From contig JAHEEG010000025.1 in the NCBI GenBank assembly GCA_024640825.1, positions 1 through 34,272 on the forward strand: a stretch of DNA of 34,272 nt, given 5' to 3'. Of the stretch, positions 8,421 through 16,125 are shown piece after piece. The DNA is from Gammaproteobacteria bacterium (GTDB lineage Bacteria; Pseudomonadota; Gammaproteobacteria; Pseudomonadales; Azotimanducaceae). A program made the translations under genes and the position numbers. Position 1 is the stretch's first letter; each line of letters opens with the position of its first letter. Under the pieces are notes generated by a model, which was not told the origin of the DNA, did no database searches, and saw nothing but the letters and a program-made list of their open reading frames with translations.

Positions 8421-8867
8421 GTGTACAAGAAAGTTCTGGCCGCCATCGACCTCACCGAAGCCAGCGCGAACTTCGTCCTGGAACGGGCACGGCCGTTTGT
8501 TGCCGCCGGTGGCGAGCTGTTCGCCGTTCACGTCGTGGAACCCCAGTACGTTCAATACAGCTTCGATCCAACCTTTACCGGTTCCCTCACCCGATCTCTG
8601 GAAGAAGACGCCGTGGCGGTCGCCGGCAACCGTCTGGGCGAGCTTTGTGAGCCGCAGGGCATCGACGAGCAGCATCGACGCGTCGTCCTGGGCCGCGCGG
8701 CCGACAAAATCCACGAGCTCACTGAAGAGGAAGGTTTCGATCTGATCGTCACCGGGTCCCACGGCCAGGAAGGTCTGCGTCTGCTGCTCGGATCCACAGC
8801 CAACGCCGTGCTCCACGGGTCTCCCGTGGATGTGGTCACCATCCGCATGCCAAAAGGACTCCACTGA
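8421..8867 (+). CDS. Universal stress protein (UspA family, ATP-binding type)
   Basis: This 148-residue Usp starts at GTG 8421, preceded by AAAGGA at the right distance; the open frame reaching back to 7839 is the antisense of the neighbouring usp gene. It opens VYKKVLAAIDLTEAS and carries GSHGQEGLRLLLGSTANAVL, a full ATP-binding loop. Its stop shares a base with the start of the next gene (TGATG), so the two are translationally coupled. It begins the long rightward block that leads through the antiporter and globin to fixLJ and the cbb3 genes. Confidence 0.9.
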   Translation: MYKKVLAAIDLTEASANFVLERARPFVAAGGELFAVHVVEPQYVQYSFDPTFTGSLTRSLEEDAVAVAGNRLGELCEPQGIDEQHRRVVLGRAADKIHELTEEEGFDLIVTGSHGQEGLRLLLGSTANAVLHGSPVDVVTIRMPKGLH

Positions 8868-9340
8868 TGAGCGACCCATCCGACTCTCCGCTGTCCGCAT
8901 TCCAGAAAGACGTCGAGGCACTGGCCCAGGATATAGAAGAACTGGCAGAGGACATAGGCGAGGACTCGAGGCTGATCGGCGAGGAGATGGTGGGCGCCGA
9001 GATTCTCGCAACGCGGGAGCTCATCGAATACCTGGGCGTTGCCTGGGAAACCCTGGACGAGATGAATGATGTGTTCTTGCGTCAGCTCCGCCATCTGGCT
9101 CAGGATCACGCGGACAGCGCCAGGGAATTTCTGGCGGATCCGGGCCTTGCGCAATTCTCCGCTGTGGCGCTGTCCCACTGTCAGCGCCGCATCGAGCACA
9201 TCTCGGAAGGGGTTTCGCAGGCCTCTCACCTGGTGGTCCGCGGCAGCGACAACGCGACGGAAGTCCTGTTCGGACTGTGGAAGCCTTTCTTCGCCGTCAT
9301 CAATCGCGACTGGCAGGGCAAACGCAGGGTTTCCAGCTGA
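8867..9340 (+). CDS. Phasin-like helical protein of unknown function
   Basis: This 157-residue protein starts at ATG 8867, overlapping the preceding usp stop. It has no signal peptide or membrane segment and looks almost wholly helical, with an acidic amphipathic N-terminal half (DVEALAQDIEELAEDIGED). The layout of amphipathic helices, with a C-terminal NATEVLFGLWKPFF segment, recalls phasin-family proteins that coat polyhydroxyalkanoate granules, but no diagnostic motif is visible. No polyhydroxyalkanoate gene is nearby. Coupling to a usp gene suggests a stress-related role; this is inference. Confidence 0.55.
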   Translation: MSDPSDSPLSAFQKDVEALAQDIEELAEDIGEDSRLIGEEMVGAEILATRELIEYLGVAWETLDEMNDVFLRQLRHLAQDHADSAREFLADPGLAQFSAVALSHCQRRIEHISEGVSQASHLVVRGSDNATEVLFGLWKPFFAVINRDWQGKRRVSS

Positions 9341-9400
9341 CGCAGTAATGGCCGACGTGATCGGGGCGATCGGGGCGATCGAAACCACCGGAAACGCTTT

Positions 9401-10681
9401 GTGGAAGCGCTGACCGATCTGGCATACGTGTGGGTGGGTGTCCTGATCGCCGCCTGGGCGGCGCGCCGCACCCGGCTGACCCCCGTACTCTACTTCCTCG
9501 CCGTCGGCGTGATTCTGGTCAACGTAGGCCTGCTGCCTCAGCAACCCCATGAGTTCATCCGCGGTTTTGCCGAGATCGGCATCATTCTGATCATGTTTGC
9601 GCTCGGCTTCGAGGAGCAGGTGGATCACTTCATGCAGAGCATCCGGCGCAGCTGGGGAATCGCCTTCTTCGGCGCACTGGCTCCCTTCGCCACCGCTTAC
9701 TTTGTCGCCGACTATTTCTGGGACGATTACCGAACCTCACTGATGTGTGGCCTGGCCATGACCGCCACGGCGGTCTCCCTGACCATGGTGGCCCTGCGGA
9801 GTGAAAATCTGCACACCTCAGCGGCCGCCACCCGCATCATGACATCGGCAATCCTGGACGATATCGCCTCGTTGGCTCTGGTCGCGATTCTGATTCCCCT
9901 GGCCACTGGCGAGTCTTCCCCATCCGTAGCAAGCGTCGGCGCCACCGTGCTGAAGGCCGTCGCGTTCTTTTTGATTGTCAGCGCGCTGGGGATCTGGATT
10001 CTGCCCTATCCCGCGACCGGACGGTTGGCGCGAATTCCCATCATCCGCCATTTCGGTATGCAGCACTTTCTGGCATTCGAAAACGGTCAGTACGCCACCC
10101 TGATCATCCTGCTCGTCGCGCTGAGCGTCGGCCTTCTCGCCCACGCGATGGGTTTTCACCCTGCGGTAGGCGCGTACATGGCCGGTCTGATCATGCGTGA
10201 GGAATACTTCAGCCTCGGGGGAAGCGACGGAACCGGCACCAGCTATCAAGAGACCAAGACCATCGTGGACAACGTCGCATTCTCCTGGATCGGCCCGGTG
10301 TTCTTTGTGGTTTTAGGCAGCCATCTACTGATCGAATGGGACACCGTGGTCGCCGTGATTCCCCAGACGATCGCGCTCACGGTCGGGCTGTTCGTCAGCC
10401 AGATACTCTCAGCAGCTCTGGCCGCACGCTATACCAGCGGTACGAGCTTCGCTGCCAGCGTGCTAATAGGGTTCGGCATGCTCGGCAGGGCAGAGCTGGC
10501 GTTCGTGGTGATGGACATCGCCTACGTTCAGCACGAGATATTGTCCGACGAGGCCTTCTATACCCTCATGTTCACCGCATTCTGGCTGAACGTGGCAGTA
10601 CCTGTCACCATACGCTGGTGGAAGCCTTATTATGAGCGGTCCATGCTCAGTGAGAAGCTGGAACGAACGGATGCTGGATAA
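9401..10681 (+). CDS. Cation:proton antiporter, CPA2 (Kef-type) membrane domain only
   Basis: This 426-residue protein has about 12 membrane helices. The GTG at 9401 (MEALTDLAYVWVGVLI) is the start because the first helix follows at once, although its ribosome-binding site is weak. The Asp153-Asp154 pair in SAILDDIASLALV marks the ion-binding core of CPA2 exchangers, and MTATAVSLTMV is the unwound helix 4 type segment. There is no C-terminal TrkA-N (KTN) domain, unlike KefB/C, so it is closer to Na+ or K+/H+ exchangers without nucleotide gating. Its end overlaps the globin start by 11 bases. Confidence 0.85.
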   Translation: MEALTDLAYVWVGVLIAAWAARRTRLTPVLYFLAVGVILVNVGLLPQQPHEFIRGFAEIGIILIMFALGFEEQVDHFMQSIRRSWGIAFFGALAPFATAYFVADYFWDDYRTSLMCGLAMTATAVSLTMVALRSENLHTSAAATRIMTSAILDDIASLALVAILIPLATGESSPSVASVGATVLKAVAFFLIVSALGIWILPYPATGRLARIPIIRHFGMQHFLAFENGQYATLIILLVALSVGLLAHAMGFHPAVGAYMAGLIMREEYFSLGGSDGTGTSYQETKTIVDNVAFSWIGPVFFVVLGSHLLIEWDTVVAVIPQTIALTVGLFVSQILSAALAARYTSGTSFAASVLIGFGMLGRAELAFVVMDIAYVQHEILSDEAFYTLMFTAFWLNVAVPVTIRWWKPYYERSMLSEKLERTDAG

Positions 10682-11105
10682 CCCTCTGTTCGACGCGAGT
10701 GACGCTCGTCTCTTCGGCAGAGACATCAACATAGACGAAAGTTCAGACAGTTTTTTCGAAACATTCTATCGGCATTTCCTGAAGGCGCCGGATATTCATG
10801 AGCTGTTCCGCGAGACGGACATGAAGCGGCGGGTAGTCATGCTGCGAACGTCCTTCTTTCGGCTGGCCGCTTTCTACGTCACGAGCCACCCCTCGGCAGA
10901 GCTGGAACGCATCGGCTTCATCCATCACCGGCTCGGTGTGGCCAGCGATCACTTCGACCGCTGGCTGGACGCGCTGGTGGCTACCGTCGCTGAAGAAGAC
11001 CCGCTGTGTGATCAGACGACAGAGTTTGCCTGGCGATGGGCGATGACACTGGGGATCACCTATCTGAAGCTCTTCAACTACTACCAGGACAAAGCGCACC
11101 CGTGA
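10671..11105 (+). CDS. Single-domain globin
   Basis: This 144-residue globin starts at ATG 10671 inside the antiporter's last codons. The segment IGFIHHRLGVASDHFDRWLDALV is typical of the E/F-helix region of bacterial globins, with His86 as the likely proximal haem ligand; the C-terminal WAMTLGITYLKLF is the H helix. It has neither the reductase domain of flavohaemoglobin nor the short 2/2 truncated layout. It could bind O2 or NO, or act as a sensor accessory. Its stop overlaps the FixL start (GTGA), so haem protein and haem-PAS kinase are translated together, implying a shared role in oxygen or NO response. Confidence 0.8.
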   Translation: MLDNPLFDASDARLFGRDINIDESSDSFFETFYRHFLKAPDIHELFRETDMKRRVVMLRTSFFRLAAFYVTSHPSAELERIGFIHHRLGVASDHFDRWLDALVATVAEEDPLCDQTTEFAWRWAMTLGITYLKLFNYYQDKAHP

Positions 11106-12550
11106 CGTTGCCCGACACCAACAACCTCCCACTGCCATTCTTTATGGCGAACGCGGAAGGGGTCATCACCTATGTCAACGCTGCGTGGCGAAAGGTCTTC
11201 TCAAGGGGCGTGGGCGATCATTGGCTGAGCCTCTTCCCGGAAGTGGCCCCAGCGGATTTCGAGGCCCAGTGGCGGCGCATCCGCCAACCCGACGAAGCGC
11301 CGTTACGGCTGCGCAGCAGTAGCGTCAGCGTTGCCGGTCAAACGCGGGTCTTTGACATCCATTGTCAGTCCGGGCTGGAAACCGAAAACGACCCTACCCG
11401 GCTGATGGCTACCCTGGTAGATGTGACGGACCAGGTCCGCGGCGAGGCCGAGATCCTAGCGATACTGGATACCGCCGTGGATGCCGTCATCATCATGGAT
11501 GAGGACGGCTATATGGAGCGCCTGAACGCCGCGGCAGTTCGGCTTTTCGGCTATACGGCAAGCGAGATGCAGGGCCAGCCGGTAACTCTGCTGATGCCGG
11601 AACCCCACCGCTCGCGGCACGAAGCCTATGTGCAGCACTATCTGACGTCCGGAGAGAAGAAAATCATCGGGAAAGGCCGCGAATTGCAGGCCGTGACCAA
11701 ATCCGGCAGACAGATACCCATCTATCTGGCCGTCAGCGAGATCAACCAGCAGGGGCGTCGGCGTTTCACCGGCATCATTCACGATCTGTCCGAGCAGCAG
11801 GCGGCTCGGGAAGCCCTGGCAGAGCAACGTGAAAGGCTGGCGCACGTCGGTCGCCTTTCGACCATGGGCGAGATGACCGCCAGCATCGCCCACGAAATCA
11901 ACCAGCCGCTGACCGCCATAGCCATGTACGCGCAATCCAGCATCAAGCTGATCGATCGGGGAAATGCCAATCCGGACAAATTGCGCGCCGCTCTGGAAAA
12001 ATTGAACACTCAGAGCCTGCGCGCCGGAGCCATCATCGAGCGCATCCAGCGCTTTGCGCGACCCCAGCAGAGCCAGCGGGAAATGACCCGGCTGTCGGTC
12101 CTGCTCACGGACCTTCTGAAGCTGGCAGAAAGCGACGCGCGTCTGCACGAGGTAGAACTGAAATTCGAGCTTGCCCAGGATCTGCCCATCGTGCTCTGCG
12201 ACCCCATTCAGATTCAGCAGGTAGCGCTGAACCTGATCCGCAATGCCATTGACGCCATGAGCGAGATACACCGTGCCAACGGACGGACCATCGTCATCCA
12301 GACGCGAGCCGTGGGCTCGAACATGGTGGAAGTATCCGTGGCTGATCAGGGTCCCGGGGTTGCCGAAGACGTTGAAGACCTGTTATTTACCCCTTTTCAC
12401 ACTACAAAAAAGGACGGCATGGGAATGGGCCTGTCGATCTGTCGGACTATTATTGCGCAACATGGCGGGGTACTCAGCTTTCGCAACAACGAAGACTGCG
12501 GCGCCACCTTTTACTTCACCCTGCCAATCGAGACAGCGAAAGATGAGTGA
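11102..12550 (+). CDS. fixL: FixL-type oxygen-sensing histidine kinase (two PAS domains, haem PAS)
   Basis: This 482-residue kinase starts at GTG 11102, overlapping the globin stop. Residues 10-110 form a first PAS domain and 115-230 a second. The second aligns closely with Bradyrhizobium FixL: within MPEPHRSRHEAYVQHY, His173 falls on the haem-ligating His200, and Arg193 in IIGKGRE falls on Arg220, which senses ligand. HisKA follows with His264 in SIAHEINQPL, then HATPase_c with DQGPGVAED and GMGMGLSICR. No membrane segment is visible, so it is a soluble sensor. Family knowledge says it autophosphorylates at low O2 and passes phosphate to FixJ, encoded next with an 8-base overlap. Confidence 0.9.
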   Translation: MTLPDTNNLPLPFFMANAEGVITYVNAAWRKVFSRGVGDHWLSLFPEVAPADFEAQWRRIRQPDEAPLRLRSSSVSVAGQTRVFDIHCQSGLETENDPTRLMATLVDVTDQVRGEAEILAILDTAVDAVIIMDEDGYMERLNAAAVRLFGYTASEMQGQPVTLLMPEPHRSRHEAYVQHYLTSGEKKIIGKGRELQAVTKSGRQIPIYLAVSEINQQGRRRFTGIIHDLSEQQAAREALAEQRERLAHVGRLSTMGEMTASIAHEINQPLTAIAMYAQSSIKLIDRGNANPDKLRAALEKLNTQSLRAGAIIERIQRFARPQQSQREMTRLSVLLTDLLKLAESDARLHEVELKFELAQDLPIVLCDPIQIQQVALNLIRNAIDAMSEIHRANGRTIVIQTRAVGSNMVEVSVADQGPGVAEDVEDLLFTPFHTTKKDGMGMGLSICRTIIAQHGGVLSFRNNEDCGATFYFTLPIETAKDE

Positions 12551-13163
12551 CCACGAACCGACCGTCTTTGTCGTGGACGATGACGAGCCGGTACGCGACG
12601 CCATCGCCATGCTCCTGGATACTGTCGACCTCCCCTGCGAGACCTTCGCCAGTGCCCAGGACTTTCTGGACACCTATGACGCGTCTCGCACCGGGTGCCT
12701 TGTTCTCGACATCCGCATGCCGGGCATGAGCGGCCTGGAACTGCATGAACACCTGCTGGAACTGCAGGCGCCGGTGCCCATCGTATTCATCACCGGCCAC
12801 GGTGACATTCCGATGGCCGTCGAAGCCATGAAGCGCGGCGCGCTGGATTTCATCCGCAAACCCTTCCGCGACCAGGAACTCCTGGACCGCATACAGGAAG
12901 CACTGTCGGTGGACGAAGCGCAGCGGGCCGAATACGCCGGCCTGGAGCAGGTTCGAGCCAAGGTGGCATCGCTGACGCCGAGGGAAAAGGAAGTCTTCCT
13001 GCGCGTCGCAGATGGCCAGGCCAACAAAGTCGTCGCCATCGATCTGGGAATCAGCGAGCGCACCGTCGAGATCCACCGCAGCCAGGTCATGCAGAAAACG
13101 GGAGCGCGAACCCTGGCGGACCTGGTGCGCATGAAAATCACCCTCGAGCGTGCCGGCGACTGA
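12543..13163 (+). CDS. fixJ: FixJ-family response regulator
   Basis: This 206-residue regulator starts at ATG 12543 inside the fixL end. The receiver has the full active site: Asp12/Asp13, phospho-acceptor Asp56 in LVLDIRMPG, Thr84 and Lys106 in IRKPF. A linker leads to a LuxR/GerE helix-turn-helix at about residues 140-200 (LTPREKEVFLRVADGQANK, SERTVEIHRSQVMQKTG). In rhizobia FixJ-P activates fixK and fixNOQP; here the ccoNOQP operon lies directly downstream, so direct control is plausible. A conserved motif copy lies 25 bp after its stop. Confidence 0.9.
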   Translation: MSDHEPTVFVVDDDEPVRDAIAMLLDTVDLPCETFASAQDFLDTYDASRTGCLVLDIRMPGMSGLELHEHLLELQAPVPIVFITGHGDIPMAVEAMKRGALDFIRKPFRDQELLDRIQEALSVDEAQRAEYAGLEQVRAKVASLTPREKEVFLRVADGQANKVVAIDLGISERTVEIHRSQVMQKTGARTLADLVRMKITLERAGD

Positions 13164-13187
13164 CTCAAGAGCCTCCTTAGGTAAAAG

Positions 13188-13200
13188 TCCGTATTTTCCA
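13188..13200 (-). promoter_or_regulatory. Candidate regulator binding site, copy 2 of GGAAAWTACGG motif
   Basis: On the plus strand this reads TCCGTATTTTCCA, identical over 13 bases to the copy at 147-159. It lies in the 98-bp gap between fixJ and the degenerate receiver, about 62 bp before the ATG at 13262. Its orientation relative to the rightward gene is opposite to that of the ccoN copy. It may control the receiver gene; no clear -10/-35 pair was recognised. Confidence 0.45.
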
Positions 13201-13261
13201 GAACCGCACCAGCATCTAGCGTTGCAATCGTTTAGATGGCACGAGGGTGAAGGGCGATCAA

Positions 13262-13669
13262 ATGGTGGAAGCCCGGATAATCGTCATCGATGGAGACCCG
13301 GCGGTCCGTGACAGCCTGGCTACGCTGATGGAACTGAACGGCCACGAGGTGGTGACGTACGCCTCCGGGCGGGAGTTCCTGCGGGACGCCGATGGCAGCA
13401 ACTCTGGCGACGACAGCAACAGCGAATCCGCTGAAGATCAGAAGGACGTCGACTGCGTCATCTGCGAGGCAGAACTACCGGACATTTCCGGCGTCGATCT
13501 TTATCTGGCGCTGCACGCCCACCACCCGAAAACCCGCTTCGCGCTTCTGACAAGCCGCAAAGACAGGGGGACCCTGACGCGGGCCCGGGAGCTGGGTATA
13601 GACGACGTATTCAGCAAGCCGCTGGTGCACAGGAAGCTGGTACGATTCGTCAACAGGCGCGTTTCCTGA
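13262..13669 (+). CDS. Stand-alone degenerate receiver domain, possible FixT-like feedback protein
   Basis: This 135-residue protein is a receiver fold with no output domain. ATG 13262 is preferred over GTG 13247 because GAAGGG precedes it and the fold starts at VEARIIVIDGD. Aligned with the neighbouring FixJ, the phospho-acceptor Asp becomes Glu69 (CVICEAELPDISG) and one of the two Mg-binding acidic residues becomes Gly11, while Thr97 and Lys119 remain. A Ser/Asp-rich insert occupies residues 43-62. A CxxC pair (Cys65, Cys68) sits right beside Glu69. Alphaproteobacterial FixT is a receiver-like inhibitor of FixL, and the location beside fixLJ makes that role an attractive inference. Confidence 0.7.
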   Translation: MVEARIIVIDGDPAVRDSLATLMELNGHEVVTYASGREFLRDADGSNSGDDSNSESAEDQKDVDCVICEAELPDISGVDLYLALHAHHPKTRFALLTSRKDRGTLTRARELGIDDVFSKPLVHRKLVRFVNRRVS

Positions 13670-13700
13670 GCACCTTTCTGAGTAAAAGGAACAGCCCCTC

Positions 13701-13712
13701 GGAAATTACGGA
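13701..13712 (+). promoter_or_regulatory. Candidate regulator binding site, copy 3, upstream of ccoN
   Basis: GGAAATTACGGA lies about 109 bp upstream of the ccoN GTG in the 151-bp gap after the receiver gene. Extended to GGAAATTACGGATA, it matches copy 1 in 13 of 14 bases. No TTGAT-N4-ATCAA Anr/FNR-type box was found in this gap, so this is the best candidate operator for the cbb3 operon. Confidence 0.45.
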
Positions 13713-13820
13713 TAGGCCGGTATCAGCGGGCTGCCTAAGCTGCCGAGCGATGCTGATCAGTCAGCTTTGCGGATAGCGCCTGGCGAATCTCCGCTCACAC
13801 ACAACCAATAAGGAAGAATC

Positions 13821-15281
13821 GTGACCGAGGATACCCCTTACAACCTCCAGGTGGTCCGTTGGTTTGCCGTGATGACCGTCGTGTGGGGCATCGTGGGCAT
13901 GGCGGTGGGGGTGCTCCTCGCCGGACAGCTGGCCTGGCCAGCGCTCAACTTCGACCTGCCCTGGCTGTCATTCGGCCGCATCCGGCCCTTACATACCAAC
14001 GCGGTGATATTCGCGTTCGGCGGATGCGCGCTCATGGCCAGCGCGCTCTATGTGGTGCAGAGAACCTGCAAGACGCCACTGATATCCAGCGGTCTGGCTC
14101 AATTCGTATTCTGGGGCTGGCAGACGGTCATCGTGCTGGCAGCCATCACGCTGCCACTCGGCTTGACCACCACCAAGGAATATGCGGAGCTGGAATGGCC
14201 CATCGACATCCTCATCGCGCTGGTGTGGGTAGCATTCGGGATAGTGTTCTTCGGCACCATTGCCAAGCGTACGGTCCAGCACATTTACGTCGCAAACTGG
14301 TTCTTCGGCGCGCTGATAATCGGCGTCGCCATACTGCACATATTCAACAGCCTGGCGCTGCCAGTTTCTCTGACCAAGAGCTATTCCATCTACTCCGGGT
14401 CCGTGGACGCGATGATGCAGTGGTGGTATGGACACAACGCAGTAGGCTTTTTCCTGACGGCCGGTTTCCTCGGCATCATGTACTACTTCGTACCGAAACA
14501 GGCAGGACGTCCCGTTTACTCCTATCGCCTGTCCATCGTCCACTTCTGGGCGCTGATCGCCATCTATGTGTGGGCAGGGCCACATCACCTGCATTACACC
14601 TCGCTGCCCGACTGGGCTCAGAGTGTTGGCATGGCAATGTCCCTGGTTCTGCTTGCGCCCTCCTGGGGCGGCATGATCAACGGCATCATGACCCTCTCCG
14701 GCGCCTGGGACAAACTGCGTACCGACCCCATTCTCAAGTTTCTTATCGTATCGCTGTCTTTCTATGGCATGTCCACCTTCGAAGGGCCCATGATGTCCAT
14801 CAAGACAATCAATGCGCTGTCCCACAACACCGACTGGACTATCGGTCACGTGCATTCCGGCGCTCTCGGTTGGGTTGCCATGGTGAGCATCGGCGCCATG
14901 TACCACCTGATCCCGCTGCTGTTCGGCCGCAAGGCAGGCGACATGTACAGCGTCAAACTCATCAATCTGCACTTCTGGATGTCTACATTGGGCACCGTGC
15001 TCTACATCGCGTCCATGTGGGTAAACGGCCTGCTGCAGGGTCTGATGTGGCGTGCGACCAGCATCGACGGCACGCTTACCTATTCGTTCGTTGAATCTCT
15101 GGAGGCCAGCTACCCCGGTTACTACGTGCGCTTCATCGGCGGCGCTATCTTCCTCGCCGGCATGCTGGTGATGGCGTACAACGTCTATCGGACCATCCGC
15201 GGGGACTCTCGAGAGGAGGCCCCGGCACCTGCAACGCCGCTGGTGTCGAGCACCGCTGCCGCAACCGGAGGTGGGGCATGA
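13821..15281 (+). CDS. ccoN: cbb3-type cytochrome c oxidase subunit I
   Basis: This 486-residue catalytic subunit has about 12 membrane helices and starts at GTG 13821 with AAGGAAG upstream. Haem and copper ligands are visible as conserved His: [10 protein letters not shown] (low-spin haem b), [11 protein letters not shown] (CuB, with the Tyr of the cbb3 type expected nearby), GPHHLHYT (CuB pair) and [11 protein letters not shown] (haem b3 and haem b). It reduces O2 with high affinity and pumps protons in the cytoplasmic membrane. It heads the cco operon and its stop overlaps ccoO (ATGA). The C-terminus carries an Ala/Pro-rich tail, which is harmless variation. Confidence 0.96.
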   Translation: MTEDTPYNLQVVRWFAVMTVVWGIVGMAVGVLLAGQLAWPALNFDLPWLSFGRIRPLHTNAVIFAFGGCALMASALYVVQRTCKTPLISSGLAQFVFWGWQTVIVLAAITLPLGLTTTKEYAELEWPIDILIALVWVAFGIVFFGTIAKRTVQHIYVANWFFGALIIGVAILHIFNSLALPVSLTKSYSIYSGSVDAMMQWWYGHNAVGFFLTAGFLGIMYYFVPKQAGRPVYSYRLSIVHFWALIAIYVWAGPHHLHYTSLPDWAQSVGMAMSLVLLAPSWGGMINGIMTLSGAWDKLRTDPILKFLIVSLSFYGMSTFEGPMMSIKTINALSHNTDWTIGHVHSGALGWVAMVSIGAMYHLIPLLFGRKAGDMYSVKLINLHFWMSTLGTVLYIASMWVNGLLQGLMWRATSIDGTLTYSFVESLEASYPGYYVRFIGGAIFLAGMLVMAYNVYRTIRGDSREEAPAPATPLVSSTAAATGGGA

Positions 15282-15898
15282 AACATGACGCTATCGAAAA
15301 GAACGTCGGCCTGCTGATCGTGCTGATACTGATCGCCGTCAGCTTCGGCGGCATGGTGGAGATCTTCCCTCTGGTCTTCGACAAAGTAGGCGCAAAACCC
15401 ATTGACGGGCTCAAACCCCTGACCGCGGTGCAGCTGGAAGGTCGGGACATCTACATGCGAGAAGGCTGCGCCGTTTGCCATACCCAGATGGTGCGCGCTC
15501 TACAGTCCGAAACCGCGCGGTACGGACACTACTCGGTGGCCGGTGAAGATGTCTACGAACACCCGTTCCTTTGGGGATCGAAACGTACCGGGCCCGACCT
15601 GGCCCGCGTCGGCGGGCGCTACAGCGACGACTGGCACCGGGCTCACCTGGCGGACCCGAGGTCGGTCGTCCCCATCTCCAACATGCCCGGTTTCCCCTGG
15701 CTGTTCGACAACGTACTGGAGGGAGAGTATACGGCTGCCAAAATGAAGACCCTGCGCACACTCGGCGTGCCCTACACGGACGCAGACATCGAGGGCGCCC
15801 GAGATGCGGTGGCAGGGTTCACCGAAGCTGAAGCGCTCATCGCCTATCTGCAGAACCTGGGTCTGGACATGCGCGACTACGCTGGAGGTGGAAGATGA
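15278..15898 (+). CDS. ccoO: cbb3-type cytochrome c oxidase subunit II (mono-haem c)
   Basis: This 206-residue protein has one N-terminal membrane anchor (about residues 10-30) and a periplasmic c-type haem domain. The haem-binding motif is Cys64-Ala-Val-Cys67-His68 in [13 protein letters not shown]. The family segments [34 protein letters not shown] and SNMPGFPWL are all present; the Met in NMPGFPW is the likely axial ligand. It passes electrons from CcoP to CcoN. It overlaps both neighbours by four bases, in the standard ccoNOQP order. Confidence 0.96.
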   Translation: MKHDAIEKNVGLLIVLILIAVSFGGMVEIFPLVFDKVGAKPIDGLKPLTAVQLEGRDIYMREGCAVCHTQMVRALQSETARYGHYSVAGEDVYEHPFLWGSKRTGPDLARVGGRYSDDWHRAHLADPRSVVPISNMPGFPWLFDNVLEGEYTAAKMKTLRTLGVPYTDADIEGARDAVAGFTEAEALIAYLQNLGLDMRDYAGGGR

Positions 15899-16125
15899 GC
15901 CCGCCGGAGATCTCTCTGCTCGCGGTTACGATCGCTTTTACCGGCCTGGTGATCTGGGTCTACTGGCCCAGCCACCGCCAGCGCCTGGAATCTTTCGGCA
16001 GCATGCCGTTGGATGACGACGATAGCTCTGAGGGCACGGCGGCCAACGCTGATCCGCGGCGGAACCCTGGCAGCGCAAGCCATCCAGCAAAGAACCCAGA
16101 AAAGAAAAAGGAAGAGCGGCTATGA
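15895..16125 (+). CDS. ccoQ: cbb3-type oxidase small subunit CcoQ
   Basis: This 76-residue protein has a single membrane helix ([20 protein letters not shown]) followed by [16 protein letters not shown], as in CcoQ proteins, where an acidic stretch follows the helix. It stabilises the oxidase complex in other bacteria. Position between ccoO and ccoP with ATGA overlaps on both sides confirms the call. The last 25 residues form an unusual hydrophilic tail ending in a Lys/Glu run (EKKKEERL), longer than in many homologues. Confidence 0.88.
   Translation: MSPPEISLLAVTIAFTGLVIWVYWPSHRQRLESFGSMPLDDDDSSEGTAANADPRRNPGSASHPAKNPEKKKEERL

Noticed and set aside
9348-9413. A 21-codon reading frame just before the antiporter (ATG 9348) as a leader peptide
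   Set aside because: It has no ribosome-binding site, and its composition comes from a CGGGGCGAT direct repeat; it overlaps the antiporter start only by chance.
13859-15094. Long 411-codon open frame overlapping ccoN in another frame
   Set aside because: The translation is Arg/His-rich without any motif, while the ccoN frame carries all haem ligands.
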